Source: Alistipes sp. UBA928
GTDB lineage: Bacteria; Bacteroidota; Bacteroidia; Bacteroidales; Rikenellaceae
Assembly: GCA_002293665.1 (NCBI GenBank)
Contig: DBDQ01000122.1
Span: forward strand, 1 to 41,833
Reading direction: 5' to 3'
DNA length: 41,833 nucleotides
The translations under genes and the position numbers were made by a program. Shown here piece after piece: positions 15,345 to 23,170 of the stretch (positions are counted from its first letter, which is position 1; each line of letters starts with the position of its first letter). A model generated the notes under the pieces. It saw only the letters and a list, made by a program, of their open reading frames with translations, was not told the origin of the DNA and ran no database searches.

Positions 15345-17767
15345 AGTACTTCGAGTTTTGCGAATTTGCTGAGTAGGGTTTTACGGCCGTGGGCGGGGTT
15401 GTCGAATGTAACTGTGATCTTCAGGTCGCATGATCCCGAGCCTCCTGCCATCGGTTCGGCTTCGACGACGGTGCCACGGCCGAATTTGGCGTGCACAACC
15501 CGGGCACCGGGAGCGAACAGATCTCGCCCCCCGTCGGCATGTGGCAATTCTTTTCCCTGTAAAGGAGGAGTACCATGCGAAGCAGAGGGATGTGGTAACT
15601 CCCGACTCGACAACTTGCGAAACCTCGCATCGGGGGCAACAGGGGCAACCTTTTGCGGCGAGGCCGGTTCATCCCTCCGGGGTTTCCGGTACTCCCAGAG
15701 AGGGGGAGTGGAAGATCGCCCGAAAGCGCCGCCCGCGGCCTGCACCGGCACCTCGTCCGACATCGCCCCCTCCAAAAACCGCGCGTCGATCTCCTTCACG
15801 AACCTGCTCGGGCGACGAAATGCCATCGACCCGTGGATGAACCGCATCTGGGCCAGCGACAGGAACGACCGCTCCCTGGCTCGCGTCAGCGCCACATAGA
15901 ACAGCCGCCGCTCCTCCTCCACCTCACTCGAGTCGCCCTCCCTCACCGACGGGAAAAGCTCCTCCTCGAGACCCACGATGAACACATGACCGAACTCGAG
16001 CCCCTTTGCCGAGTGGACGGTCATCAGAGTCACTTTGTTGCGGTTCTCGGGCTCGTCGTTGTCCATGTCGGTCATCAGGGCCACGTTGCCCAGCCAGTCT
16101 TCGAGCGTGATGGCGGACGCTTCATCATCTACCACCCCGTCAGCCTGCGCGCGCAGCAATTCTCCTTCTTGCGAAAGAGGAGTTCCCTCGTCTTCGGACG
16201 AGGGGGAGGTGGTAGCCTCGGCCACCATAGAGTTCAACAGCTCCTCGATATTCTCGAGGGCCGAGATTGACTCGGCGCTGCCGTCGGCCTTATAGATGCC
16301 TATGATGCCGGTACGTGTGGCCACCTCGCGCCCGAATTCGTAGAGCGTGAGTTCGCTCCGGAGCATTGCCAGCGATTGAACCAACTCCATGAACGACCGT
16401 ATCTTGCGGTCATCGCTCGCGCTCGCCGCCTCCCACAGCGACACCCCGCGCTCGCGTGCCACGGCTGCCACCCGTCCCAGCGTCACATCGCCGATGCCGC
16501 GCGTGGGGTAGTTCACCACACGCTTGAACGCCTCGTCGTCGAGCGGGTTGACTATCAAGCGCAGGTAGCCCAACAGGTCTTTTATCTCTTTGCGGTCGAA
16601 AAACGAGTGACCACGGTATATTTTATAGGGAATGTCGCGCCGGCGCAGCGCCTCCTCGATGCCGCGCGACAGGGCATTCACACGGTACAGCACCGCGATC
16701 TCGTCCCACGGAACCCCTCCGAGACCCAATGCCCTGATCTCCGAGGCGACCATTTCGGCCTCCTCGCGGTCGGTGTAGGCGCGCATCAATTTGATGCGTT
16801 CACCCTTTTTGCCCGCCGAGAAACACTCCTTCTTAAGTTCGTGACTCGATGCGTTGCGAGCGATCACTCCGTTGGCGGCGTCGACTATCACCTGCGTCGA
16901 GCGGTAGTTCTGCTCGAGCTTGTAGACTTTGGCGCTCGGAAAGTCGCGCCGGAAACCGAGGATGTTCTCGATCCTCGCCCCGCGGAACGAGTAGATGCTC
17001 TGCGAGTCGTCGCCCACCACGCAGATGTTGCCGTGGGCCATCGCGAGCGCCTTCACTATCAGATACTGCACATGGTTGGTGTCCTGGTACTCGTCGACCA
17101 GAATGTAGCGAAACTGCTCACGATACTTCGCCAGCACGTCGGGGTTGTTTTTGAACAGAACCACCATGTTGAGCAGCAGGTCGTCGAAATCCATCGCACC
17201 GCCCGCCTTGCACTGCGCCGTGTAGCGCTTGTAAATCTCGAGGAACTGCGTCTGGCCCCTTTTGCGGTCGTCGGCCGCGAAAGCGGAGTCTTCTTCGTAC
17301 ACCGAGGGGGTTATCAGGTCGTTCTTAAGGCGCGATATTTTGGCAAACACGTTGCGTGGTTTGTATTTGTCGTTGTCGCCGAGCATCATCTCTTTGCATA
17401 TCGACTTGACAAGGCTCACGCTGTCGGTGGTGTCGTAGATGGTGAATGCCGGAGGATAACCTATCCGCTCGGCCTCGACCCGCAGTATCCGCAGAAACAG
17501 CGAGTGGAAAGTCCCCATGCGGATGTAGCGGCTTGGCGATCCGACCATTCCTTCGATACGTTCGCGCATCTCGGCGGCGGCCTTGTTGGTGAAAGTGAGG
17601 GCGAGTATGTTGTGGGGAGGCACTCCGCTTGCTATCATATATGCGATGCGCGAGGTAAGCACACGGGTCTTGCCCGAGCCGGCCCCGGCGACGATGAGCG
17701 AGGGGCCTTCGAAATTCGTCACGGCCTCTCTCTGCGCCGGGTTCAGTTGTTCGAGAATATCTGTCAT
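15341..17767 (-). CDS. pcrA: UvrD/PcrA family DNA helicase
   Basis: A superfamily 1A 3'-5' helicase of nucleotide excision repair and recombination control. The 808-residue protein has a Walker A AGAGSGKT (Lys33), LTFTNKAAAEMRERI, a Walker B VDEYQDTN, GDDSQSIYSFRGA, VNYPTRGIGD, TVHSAKGLEF and VALTRARE. ATG 17767 follows a perfect -7 box by only 7 bases. Three stretches that match palindromic repeat family 3 lie in frame: residues about 519-537 in a variable loop of domain 2B, and about 685-699 and 724-741 in the unstructured C-terminal region. The C-terminus ends with the PcrA-type hydrophobic DLKITVTF and KTLLSKFAKLEVL segment. Confidence 0.95.
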   Translation of the reverse strand: MTDILEQLNPAQREAVTNFEGPSLIVAGAGSGKTRVLTSRIAYMIASGVPPHNILALTFTNKAAAEMRERIEGMVGSPSRYIRMGTFHSLFLRILRVEAERIGYPPAFTIYDTTDSVSLVKSICKEMMLGDNDKYKPRNVFAKISRLKNDLITPSVYEEDSAFAADDRKRGQTQFLEIYKRYTAQCKAGGAMDFDDLLLNMVVLFKNNPDVLAKYREQFRYILVDEYQDTNHVQYLIVKALAMAHGNICVVGDDSQSIYSFRGARIENILGFRRDFPSAKVYKLEQNYRSTQVIVDAANGVIARNASSHELKKECFSAGKKGERIKLMRAYTDREEAEMVASEIRALGLGGVPWDEIAVLYRVNALSRGIEEALRRRDIPYKIYRGHSFFDRKEIKDLLGYLRLIVNPLDDEAFKRVVNYPTRGIGDVTLGRVAAVARERGVSLWEAASASDDRKIRSFMELVQSLAMLRSELTLYEFGREVATRTGIIGIYKADGSAESISALENIEELLNSMVAEATTSPSSEDEGTPLSQEGELLRAQADGVVDDEASAITLEDWLGNVALMTDMDNDEPENRNKVTLMTVHSAKGLEFGHVFIVGLEEELFPSVREGDSSEVEEERRLFYVALTRARERSFLSLAQMRFIHGSMAFRRPSRFVKEIDARFLEGAMSDEVPVQAAGGAFGRSSTPPLWEYRKPRRDEPASPQKVAPVAPDARFRKLSSRELPHPSASHGTPPLQGKELPHADGGRDLFAPGARVVHAKFGRGTVVEAEPMAGGSGSCDLKITVTFDNPAHGRKTLLSKFAKLEVL
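15545..15596 (-). repeat. Palindromic repeat family 3 copy in pcrA C-terminal region
   Basis: The minus strand starts ACCACATCCC, passes TGCTTCGCA and TACTCCTCCTTTACAGGG, and ends AAAGAATTG. It shares its ACCAC start, CTCCT centre and GAATTG end with the copy at 16157-16213. It is translated in frame as part of LPHPSASHGTPPLQGKEL. Confidence 0.55.
15670..15714 (-). repeat. Partial palindromic repeat family 3 copy in pcrA
   Basis: The minus strand reads CCACTCCCCCTCTCTGGGAG followed by TACCGG and CCCCGGAGGG. It resembles the second half of the family 3 layout. It encodes STPPLWEYRKPRRDE. The match is weaker than for the other copies. Confidence 0.35.
16157..16213 (-). repeat. Palindromic repeat family 3 copy in pcrA domain 2B loop
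   Basis: The minus strand reads ACCACCTCC, then an 8-pair hairpin CCCTCGTC-CGAA-GACGAGGG, then AACTCCTC...GGAGAATTG. It is in frame as TTSPSSEDEGTPLSQEGELL, where related helicases have a variable loop. Confidence 0.55.
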
Positions 17768-17774
17768 AGGAGCG

Positions 17775-17782
17775 CAAAGGTA
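17775..17782 (-). promoter_or_regulatory. -7 box of pcrA promoter
   Basis: TACCTTTG on the minus strand, 7 bases before the pcrA ATG. It faces the acetyltransferase -7 box with 13 bp between them. Confidence 0.75.
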
Positions 17783-17795
17783 CGAATTTTTGCGC

Positions 17796-17803
17796 TATTT
17801 TTG
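17796..17803 (+). promoter_or_regulatory. -7 box of acetyltransferase promoter
   Basis: TATTTTTG, 8 bases before the first ATG of the acetyltransferase gene. The transcript should be leaderless or nearly so. Confidence 0.65.
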
Positions 17804-17811
17804 TGGTCGAA

Positions 17812-18300
17812 ATGATGGAAATCAGACAGGCAACCAGCGGCGATCTGCCGCGGCTGATGGAACTCTACGATGCGGCGCGAGCTTTCATGCGCCGGTGCGG
17901 CAACACGGTGCAGTGGGTCGGCGGCTATCCCTCGCGCGAACTCGTCGCGGCGGGTATAGACGCAGGACAGCAGTGGGTTTGTGTGGCAGGCGGACACATT
18001 GCGGCAACCTTCTGGTTTGCCGTCGGCCCCGAGCCCACCTACTCGCAGATAGACGGCGCATGGCTCGACGATGCTACCTATGGCGTGGTTCACCGCCTCG
18101 CTTCCGACGGCAGTGTGAGCGGTGTAGGTGAGTTTTGCCTCCAATGGTGCCTGGAACGCTGCGGCAACATCCGTGTAGACACCCACTCTTCCAATACTGT
18201 GATGCAAAACATACTGACGCGCCTGCGATACACCCGTTGCGGCGTCATCACCCTCACCGACGGTACTCCCCGTGATGCATTTCACAAAAAAATATACTAA
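17812..18300 (+). CDS. GNAT family acetyltransferase
   Basis: A 162-residue protein starting MMEIRQATSGDLPRLMELYDAA, the typical N-terminal strand and helix of GCN5-related N-acetyltransferases, with a C-terminal RVDTHSSNTVMQNILTRLRYTRCGVI that resembles the acetyl-CoA-binding end of that fold. The substrate is unknown. ATG 17812 is preferred to an in-frame GTG at 17803 because the -7 box at 17796-17803 includes that GTG. A second ATG follows directly at 17815. The stop codon TAA is also the first three bases of the moxR -7 box. It is divergent from pcrA and precedes the moxR operon. Confidence 0.8.
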   Translation: MMEIRQATSGDLPRLMELYDAARAFMRRCGNTVQWVGGYPSRELVAAGIDAGQQWVCVAGGHIAATFWFAVGPEPTYSQIDGAWLDDATYGVVHRLASDGSVSGVGEFCLQWCLERCGNIRVDTHSSNTVMQNILTRLRYTRCGVITLTDGTPRDAFHKKIY

Positions 18301-18305
18301 ATTTG
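18298..18305 (+). promoter_or_regulatory. -7 box of moxR operon promoter, overlapping a stop codon
   Basis: TAAATTTG, whose TAA is the stop codon of the acetyltransferase gene. It lies 42 bases before the moxR ATG. Confidence 0.65.
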
Positions 18306-18347
18306 CACCTCACCCGTTGAACACTCAAAAATACCGAACTGACTGAT

Positions 18348-19346
18348 ATGACCGCTCAAGTGAACATCAAGGAACTCAACGAACGGATAGAACGCGAAAG
18401 CCTCTTCGTCGACACCCTGTCGGCCGAGATGGCAAAGGTAATCGTCGGACAAAAACACCTCGTCGACAGCCTCCTCATCGGGCTGCTCTCCAACGGGCAT
18501 ATCTTGTTGGAGGGCGTACCCGGTCTCGCTAAAACCCTCGCCATAACCACCCTCGCCGAGGCCGTCGACGCCCGGTTCGCCCGTGTGCAGTTCACCCCCG
18601 ACCTGCTCCCCGCCGACCTTACCGGTACGCTCGTCTACTCCCAGAAGAAAGAGGAGTTCTCCGTGCGCAAAGGGCCCATTTTCGCAAACTTCGTGCTGGC
18701 CGACGAAATAAACCGTTCCCCGGCAAAGGTGCAGAGCGCCCTTCTCGAGGCGATGCAGGAGCGACAGGTCACCATAGGCGACTCGACCTATCCCCTGCCC
18801 CAGCCCTTCCTGGTAATGGCTACCCAAAACCCACTTGAACAGGAGGGAACATACCCGCTGCCCGAAGCACAGGTCGACCGGTTCCTGCTTAAGGTAAAAA
18901 TTTCGTACCCAAAGAAACAGGAGGAGCGCGACATAGTGCGAATGAACCTCGCCGGAGGAGGATTGCCCCACCCGAGCAGGATCGTCTCGCCCGACGACAT
19001 AGTGAAGGCGCGCGAGGTGGTGAGCGAAGTCTATATGGACGAGAAGATCGAGAAGTACATCATCGACATAGTTTTCGCCACGCGCGAACCGGCCGAGTAC
19101 AACCTGCCGTCGTTGGCCAGTCTCATAAGCTACGGCGGATCGCCCCGCGCGAGCATCTCGCTGGCGCGCGCGGCCAAAAGCTACGCGTTCATCAAGCGCC
19201 GCGGCTACGTGATTCCCGAGGATGTGAGGGCCGTGTGCCACGACGTGCTGCGCCACCGCATAGGTCTGACCTACGAAGCCGAGGCAGAAAGCGTTACCAG
19301 TGAGGAGATCATCTCCGAGATACTCAACAACGTGATCGTTCCGTAG
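18348..19346 (+). CDS. moxR: MoxR family AAA+ ATPase
   Basis: A 332-residue AAA+ ATPase thought to act as a chaperone for VWA-domain partners. It has Walker A GVPGLAKT near residue 60, a Walker B-type VLADEINRSPAKVQSALLEAM, sensor 1 MATQNPLEQEGTYPLPEAQ and a C-terminal lid with RRGYVIPEDV. It heads an operon with a peptidase, a DUF58 protein and the bat genes, the usual partners of MoxR in Bacteroidota, where the cluster is linked to envelope stress or aerotolerance. The function of this set remains poorly defined. Confidence 0.93.
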   Translation: MTAQVNIKELNERIERESLFVDTLSAEMAKVIVGQKHLVDSLLIGLLSNGHILLEGVPGLAKTLAITTLAEAVDARFARVQFTPDLLPADLTGTLVYSQKKEEFSVRKGPIFANFVLADEINRSPAKVQSALLEAMQERQVTIGDSTYPLPQPFLVMATQNPLEQEGTYPLPEAQVDRFLLKVKISYPKKQEERDIVRMNLAGGGLPHPSRIVSPDDIVKAREVVSEVYMDEKIEKYIIDIVFATREPAEYNLPSLASLISYGGSPRASISLARAAKSYAFIKRRGYVIPEDVRAVCHDVLRHRIGLTYEAEAESVTSEEIISEILNNVIVP

Positions 19347-19350
19347 ACCG

Positions 19351-20382
19351 ATGGGAAAACGTGCCGTTTTGACCGCGCTGTCGGTCGTACTGTCGTTTCA
19401 GACGCTCTTTGCCGTCCCCGACTCTCCATTGGAGAGTGGCTTGGGCAGCATCACCGAGGAGCGTTCGAGGTTTTATGTAGAAACCCTTGCCGGCGACCGT
19501 TTCGGTGGCCGTGCCGCCGATACGCCGGATCTTAACGCCGCCGCCAAAAAGATAGCTAACTGGATCGCGGAGACGGGAGCCGTACCGTTCGAGGGGAGAT
19601 CGTATTATCATAAATTCAGCGAGGCGCAGGTACGCGATCTCGGGGTTATGCACATATTCATGGGCAGCATGAAGGTGCGCAACATACTGGCCATGATCGA
19701 GGGCGAAATTCCCGATGAATATGTCTTCGTCGGAGCACATTACGACCACGTCGGCACGATCAAGAACTCCGAAACGGAGGATGACATCCACAACGGTGCC
19801 GATGACAACGCCTCGGGTGTAGCCGGTGCGCTCCAGATCGCGCACGGCTTCGCCGCCTCGGGGATCAAGCCGCGCAGAACCGTGGTCTTCGCCTTTTGGG
19901 ACGCCGAGGAGAAGGGGCTCGTGGGCTCGGAGTGTTTCGGCAAAACGTTTACCGGGATGGACAGGGTGAGGGCGTGTGTGAACCTCGACATGATAGGGCG
20001 CGACGACAGCGGCTCGGGAGGGCAGGTGCTCTTCTTCTCCACCGACTCCGTTGCCTGGCAGCGATTCGCGAGCGAGGATGTCGCGACCCACAGTCTGGGA
20101 GTGGAGACCGTCACCGATCCCGAAACGCTTGTCCGGGATTTTGAGCAGATATTAGTGCGCACGAGGAGGGATAGATACGCGCCCACCGAGATCGCTCTGC
20201 CCGGCAACAGCGACTACGCCGTGTTCCAAAGTGCCGGGGTGCCGGTCTACATGGTCTCCACGGGCCTGCACGCCGACTATCACGGCCCCGACGACGAGGC
20301 CGACAGGATAGATTACCGGAAGATGACCGAAATATCGAAACTCTCGTTCCTGACCGTGTACCGTCTGGCAAATGAACCATAG
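19351..20382 (+). CDS. M28 family zinc metallopeptidase (secreted)
   Basis: A 343-residue aminopeptidase-type protein. A signal peptide (VLTALSVVLSFQTLFA) precedes the mature part. The five expected zinc ligands are present: His and Asp in GAHYDHVG and GADDNASG, Glu in DAEEKGL, Asp in NLDMIGR and the last His in GLHADYH. It starts 4 bp after moxR and overlaps the DUF58 gene by 11 bp, so it is part of the moxR-bat transcript. A peptidase at this point is not part of the usual moxR-DUF58-bat order I know. The residues after the signal peptide (PDSPLESGLG) are encoded by a 17-bp palindrome at 19421-19437. Confidence 0.9.
   Translation: MGKRAVLTALSVVLSFQTLFAVPDSPLESGLGSITEERSRFYVETLAGDRFGGRAADTPDLNAAAKKIANWIAETGAVPFEGRSYYHKFSEAQVRDLGVMHIFMGSMKVRNILAMIEGEIPDEYVFVGAHYDHVGTIKNSETEDDIHNGADDNASGVAGALQIAHGFAASGIKPRRTVVFAFWDAEEKGLVGSECFGKTFTGMDRVRACVNLDMIGRDDSGSGGQVLFFSTDSVAWQRFASEDVATHSLGVETVTDPETLVRDFEQILVRTRRDRYAPTEIALPGNSDYAVFQSAGVPVYMVSTGLHADYHGPDDEADRIDYRKMTEISKLSFLTVYRLANEP
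19421..19437 (+). repeat. 17-bp palindrome in the peptidase gene
   Basis: ACTCTCC-ATT-GGAGAGT, a perfect 7-bp inverted repeat just after the signal peptide codons. It may be a fragment of one of the palindromic repeat families seen elsewhere in this window. The assignment is uncertain. Confidence 0.35.
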
Positions 20383-21268
20383 CACCGTGGAGAGCGAAAA
20401 GGAGATACTGAAACGGGTGCGGCGCATAGAGATCAAGAGCCGCGGACTGTCGCGCGAGATATTCGCGGGACAGTACCACAGTGCGTTCCGCGGCCGCGGC
20501 ATGTCGTTCAGCGAGGTTCGCGAATACCGCATCGGCGACGACGTGAGAGACATCGACTGGAACGTCACCGCCCGCTCGAGCAAACCACATATCAAGATTT
20601 ACGAGGAGGAGCGCGAGTTGACGGTCATGCTGCTCGTCGACGTGAGTGCCTCGTCGTCGTTCGGCACCACGAGTCAGACAAAGAAGGGACTTCAGGCCGA
20701 GATCGCCGCCGTGCTGGCTTTCTCGGCAAGCCAGACCGGCGACAAGGTGGGCTGCATGATGTTCAGCGACAGGGTCGAGAAGTTCATCCCGCCCAAGAAA
20801 GGGCGCGCGCATATTCTGGCGATCGTGCGGCAGCTTTTGGAGTTCACGCCCGCAGGGCGGGGCACATCGCTGGCCGAGCCGCTGAGACACCTCTCCAACG
20901 CGCTGCCCAAGCGATCGACGGCGTTCGTGCTGTCGGACTTTCTGTTTCCCGCGGCCGAGGAGCAGACGCTACGCGACGCCCTTAAGATCGCCACGGGGAA
21001 ACACGACGTGGTGGCGGTGAGGGTCGACGACCGGCGCGAGGGCGAGATGCCCGACGTGGGAATCGCCGAGTTCCTCGATGCCGAGACGGGGCGCAAAGTG
21101 TGGATCGACACCTCGTCGCGCGCCGTGCGCGAGGGTTACGCCGCCGCCCATGCCTCGCGCGTCGAGGCGATCACCGCCCTTTTGAAACACTACAAGATCG
21201 ACACCGCCGCCTGCCATACGGGTGAGGATTATGTCGTCGAGTTGGTCAAACTGTTCAAAAAGCGATGA
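20372..21268 (+). CDS. DUF58 domain protein (MoxR-associated)
   Basis: A 298-residue cytoplasmic protein with the DUF58 signature REYRIGDDVRDIDWNVTARS followed by a VWA-like fold (VMLLVDVSASSSFGT with a DxSxS metal site; VLSDFLF). DUF58 proteins are regularly encoded with MoxR ATPases and are thought to be their partners. It overlaps the peptidase gene by 11 bp and the next gene by 4 bp (ATGA), so translation is probably coupled. Confidence 0.92.
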   Translation: MNHSTVESEKEILKRVRRIEIKSRGLSREIFAGQYHSAFRGRGMSFSEVREYRIGDDVRDIDWNVTARSSKPHIKIYEEERELTVMLLVDVSASSSFGTTSQTKKGLQAEIAAVLAFSASQTGDKVGCMMFSDRVEKFIPPKKGRAHILAIVRQLLEFTPAGRGTSLAEPLRHLSNALPKRSTAFVLSDFLFPAAEEQTLRDALKIATGKHDVVAVRVDDRREGEMPDVGIAEFLDAETGRKVWIDTSSRAVREGYAAAHASRVEAITALLKHYKIDTAACHTGEDYVVELVKLFKKR

Positions 21269-22317
21269 GGATTAGGGTAAGCCGAATAGCTCGACAGAAC
21301 GTCATTGCGAGGAGTGCAAAGACGAAGCAATCCATAATAGCAAAAGGATGGATTGTTTCGCTCGCACTCGCAATGACGGCGGGCGCCGCTGCGGCTCAGG
21401 GAACCGGAGCGCCGGAGGTGACCGCGTCGTTCGAGCGCGACAGCGTGTTGATCGGCGACCAGTTCCACCTCGAAGTGAGGGTCGACAAGGATATCATGCA
21501 ATGGGTCGACTTTCCCGATCTCGCCGGCAGCGAACAGCCCGAGGGGATGGAGGTGCTGGTCGACTATCCGGTCGATACGCTCACTGTCGAAGGACGCAGG
21601 CTGACCATTGCCAAGCGCTGGCTGATGACGATATGGGACGCGGGCAACTACAACATGGGGCGTTTCCCCGCCCTCTACCTCGACAAGAACATTGTCGACA
21701 CCCTATGGTCGGCAGACAGCCTGCGCCTCGTGGTGAACACATTCGACATAGACCTCGAAAAAGACCAGCCCTACGACATTAAGCCTCCCGTGGGAGTGCC
21801 TTTCCGTTTCGGAGAGATCGGTGGATGGCTGGCGCTGGCGCTGAGTGTGCTGTTGCTCGTGGGCGTGGTGATATGGTTGATAGTTAAATACCGGGGCCGC
21901 ATACCGCTGTTGGGCGGCATGGCGCCGTTGCTGCCTCCGCACGTGGAGGCTATCCGCAGGCTCGAGGCGCTGCGCAACCAAAAACTGCCCCAGAACGGAC
22001 GGCACAAGCAGTATTACAGCGGCATCACCGACATCCTGCGCACATACATCGACCGAAGGTTCGGCATCGGAGCGATGGAGATGACCTCGGCCGAGATCGT
22101 CGCGGCCGTCGAAGTGCCGCGGGCCAACGGCGAGGTCGACGACAAACGATTTGAAGATCTGCGGGGATTGCTGCAAACGGCCGACCTCGTGAAGTTCGCA
22201 AAGTTGGTGCCCGACGAGGCCGACGAAGATAAAGCATACTTCGACGCCTACTACTTCGTAGAGGAGACCAAAGCCGTGGTCGAAGGACAGGCCGAGGAGA
22301 GCGAGAAAGAGATATGA
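21265..22317 (+). CDS. Membrane protein of the moxR-bat operon (BatD-like), signal peptide made of a repeat
   Basis: A 350-residue protein: an N-terminal signal sequence, a roughly 150-residue beta-rich extracytoplasmic domain (EVTASFERDSVLIGDQFHLEVRV), a transmembrane segment WLALALSVLLLVGVVIWLIV near residue 195, and a cytoplasmic helical tail (YYSGITDILRTYIDRRFGIGAMEMTSAEI). This is the layout of BatD-type or hypothetical third genes of such operons. Residues about 12-38 (NVIARSAKTKQSIIAKG onward) are the translation of a palindromic repeat (21300-21378), including the hydrophobic part of the signal sequence. The start overlaps the DUF58 stop codon (ATGA), and the end overlaps batC in the same way. 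The exact role is unknown. Confidence 0.8.
   Translation: MRIRVSRIARQNVIARSAKTKQSIIAKGWIVSLALAMTAGAAAAQGTGAPEVTASFERDSVLIGDQFHLEVRVDKDIMQWVDFPDLAGSEQPEGMEVLVDYPVDTLTVEGRRLTIAKRWLMTIWDAGNYNMGRFPALYLDKNIVDTLWSADSLRLVVNTFDIDLEKDQPYDIKPPVGVPFRFGEIGGWLALALSVLLLVGVVIWLIVKYRGRIPLLGGMAPLLPPHVEAIRRLEALRNQKLPQNGRHKQYYSGITDILRTYIDRRFGIGAMEMTSAEIVAAVEVPRANGEVDDKRFEDLRGLLQTADLVKFAKLVPDEADEDKAYFDAYYFVEETKAVVEGQAEESEKEI
21300..21378 (+). repeat. Palindromic repeat family 2, full copy
   Basis: The left arm starts CGTCATTGCGAG and ends CGAAGCAATCCA (21300-21334). The right arm is TGGATTGTTTCG ... CTCGCAATGACG (21349-21378). The outer 12 bp pair perfectly and the inner 12 bp with one mismatch. Repeats with TCATTGCGAG and GAAGCAATC arms are common in many bacterial genomes, usually between genes. 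Here it is read in frame as the signal peptide of the BatD-like protein. Confidence 0.85.
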
Positions 22318-23096
22318 TAAAAAGGTTGATATACGTTGCATCGGTGGCTGCCGCTCTGTCGGTCGCGGCGGAGGGCTTTGCGCAGAAGTTTCCCGAACGC
22401 CGGGAGACGCGGCAGGCGACGCGGCTCTATGACAAGGGTGACTTTGCCGGCGCCGAGACCGGGTACCGCCGCGCGCTCGAGATCGCCCCCGAAATGCACG
22501 AGGCGAAGTTCAACCTCGGCGCCGCCATGTGGCGGCAGGAGAAGGTGCAGGAGGCGGCGGAGGCGTGGATGGGCATTGTGGCCGACTCGCTGGCGCCCGC
22601 ACCCATGGTGTCGGAAGCGAGTTACAATATCGGCAACGCCGCCCTCGCGGGACAGCAGATAGACGCCGCCATAGAGGCATATAAACAGGCGCTCAGGATC
22701 AGGCCCGACGATATGGAGGCGAAGTTCAACCTTGCCTACGCCCAAAAGATGAAACAGGAACAGGAGCAGAATCCCGACCAGAACAATCAGGGCGGCGGTC
22801 AGGATAACCCGGAGCAGGATCCGAACGGCGACGGACAAAACGACGAACAGGATAATCAGGGCGATCAGGAGGGCGAGGGCGACCAAAACGATCAGGATAA
22901 CCAGGATGGCCAGGGCGATGTAGACGATCCGAACGAGGGCGATCCGCCGCCCCCCTCCGGCGAGGGACAGGGTGCAATAGACCCCCGCACCGCCGAACAG
23001 ATGCTCGACGCGATGCAGGCCGCCGAGGATGACACGCGCGAAAAGGTGAACGCCCGCGAGGTGCAGGCCGGCGCCCGCAGCGGCAAAAATTGGTAG
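22314..23096 (+). CDS. batC: TPR protein BatC
   Basis: A 260-residue protein with a signal peptide (SVAAEGFAQ), then two to three tetratricopeptide repeats (RLYDKGDFAGAETGYRRALEI; EASYNIGNAALAGQQIDAAI; EAYKQALRIRPDDMEAKFNL), then a long Asp/Gln/Asn/Gly-rich low-complexity segment from about residue 145 to 215, and a conserved C-terminal TAEQMLDAMQAAEDDTREKV typical of BatC. Here it precedes batA, whereas the order batA-batB-batC is more common. A family 1 hairpin repeat starts at the last base of its stop codon. Confidence 0.82.
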   Translation: MIKRLIYVASVAAALSVAAEGFAQKFPERRETRQATRLYDKGDFAGAETGYRRALEIAPEMHEAKFNLGAAMWRQEKVQEAAEAWMGIVADSLAPAPMVSEASYNIGNAALAGQQIDAAIEAYKQALRIRPDDMEAKFNLAYAQKMKQEQEQNPDQNNQGGGQDNPEQDPNGDGQNDEQDNQGDQEGEGDQNDQDNQDGQGDVDDPNEGDPPPPSGEGQGAIDPRTAEQMLDAMQAAEDDTREKVNAREVQAGARSGKNW

Positions 23097-23125
23097 TGGG
23101 AACGCCCACGGCGGATTTTACAGGA
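23096..23125 (+). repeat. Hairpin repeat family 1, copy 3 (batC/batA gap)
   Basis: GTGGG-AACG-CCCAC, whose first base is the G of the batC TAG stop, then GGCGGATTTTACAGGA. It is in the direction of transcription. Compared with the GTCGG/CCGAC copies, both arms are changed and pairing is kept. Confidence 0.75.
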
Positions 23126-23170
23126 ATGCTCCGGACAACGGAACGTAATGAAGTGTAGAGTGACAGATTG

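Noticed and set aside
22388..22400. CCCGAACGCCGGG in batC as another hairpin repeat copy
   Set aside because: Loop and stem register differ from the AACG family and no tail follows; it encodes ordinary residues after the signal peptide.
22750..22930. Repetitive GATCAG/AACCAG sequence in batC as a tandem DNA repeat
   Set aside because: It is irregular and explained by the Asp/Gln/Asn-rich linker usual in BatC.
22949..22971. CCCTCCGGCGAGGG in batC as a repeat family copy
   Set aside because: It lies in low-complexity coding sequence and the match to family 3 is too short.
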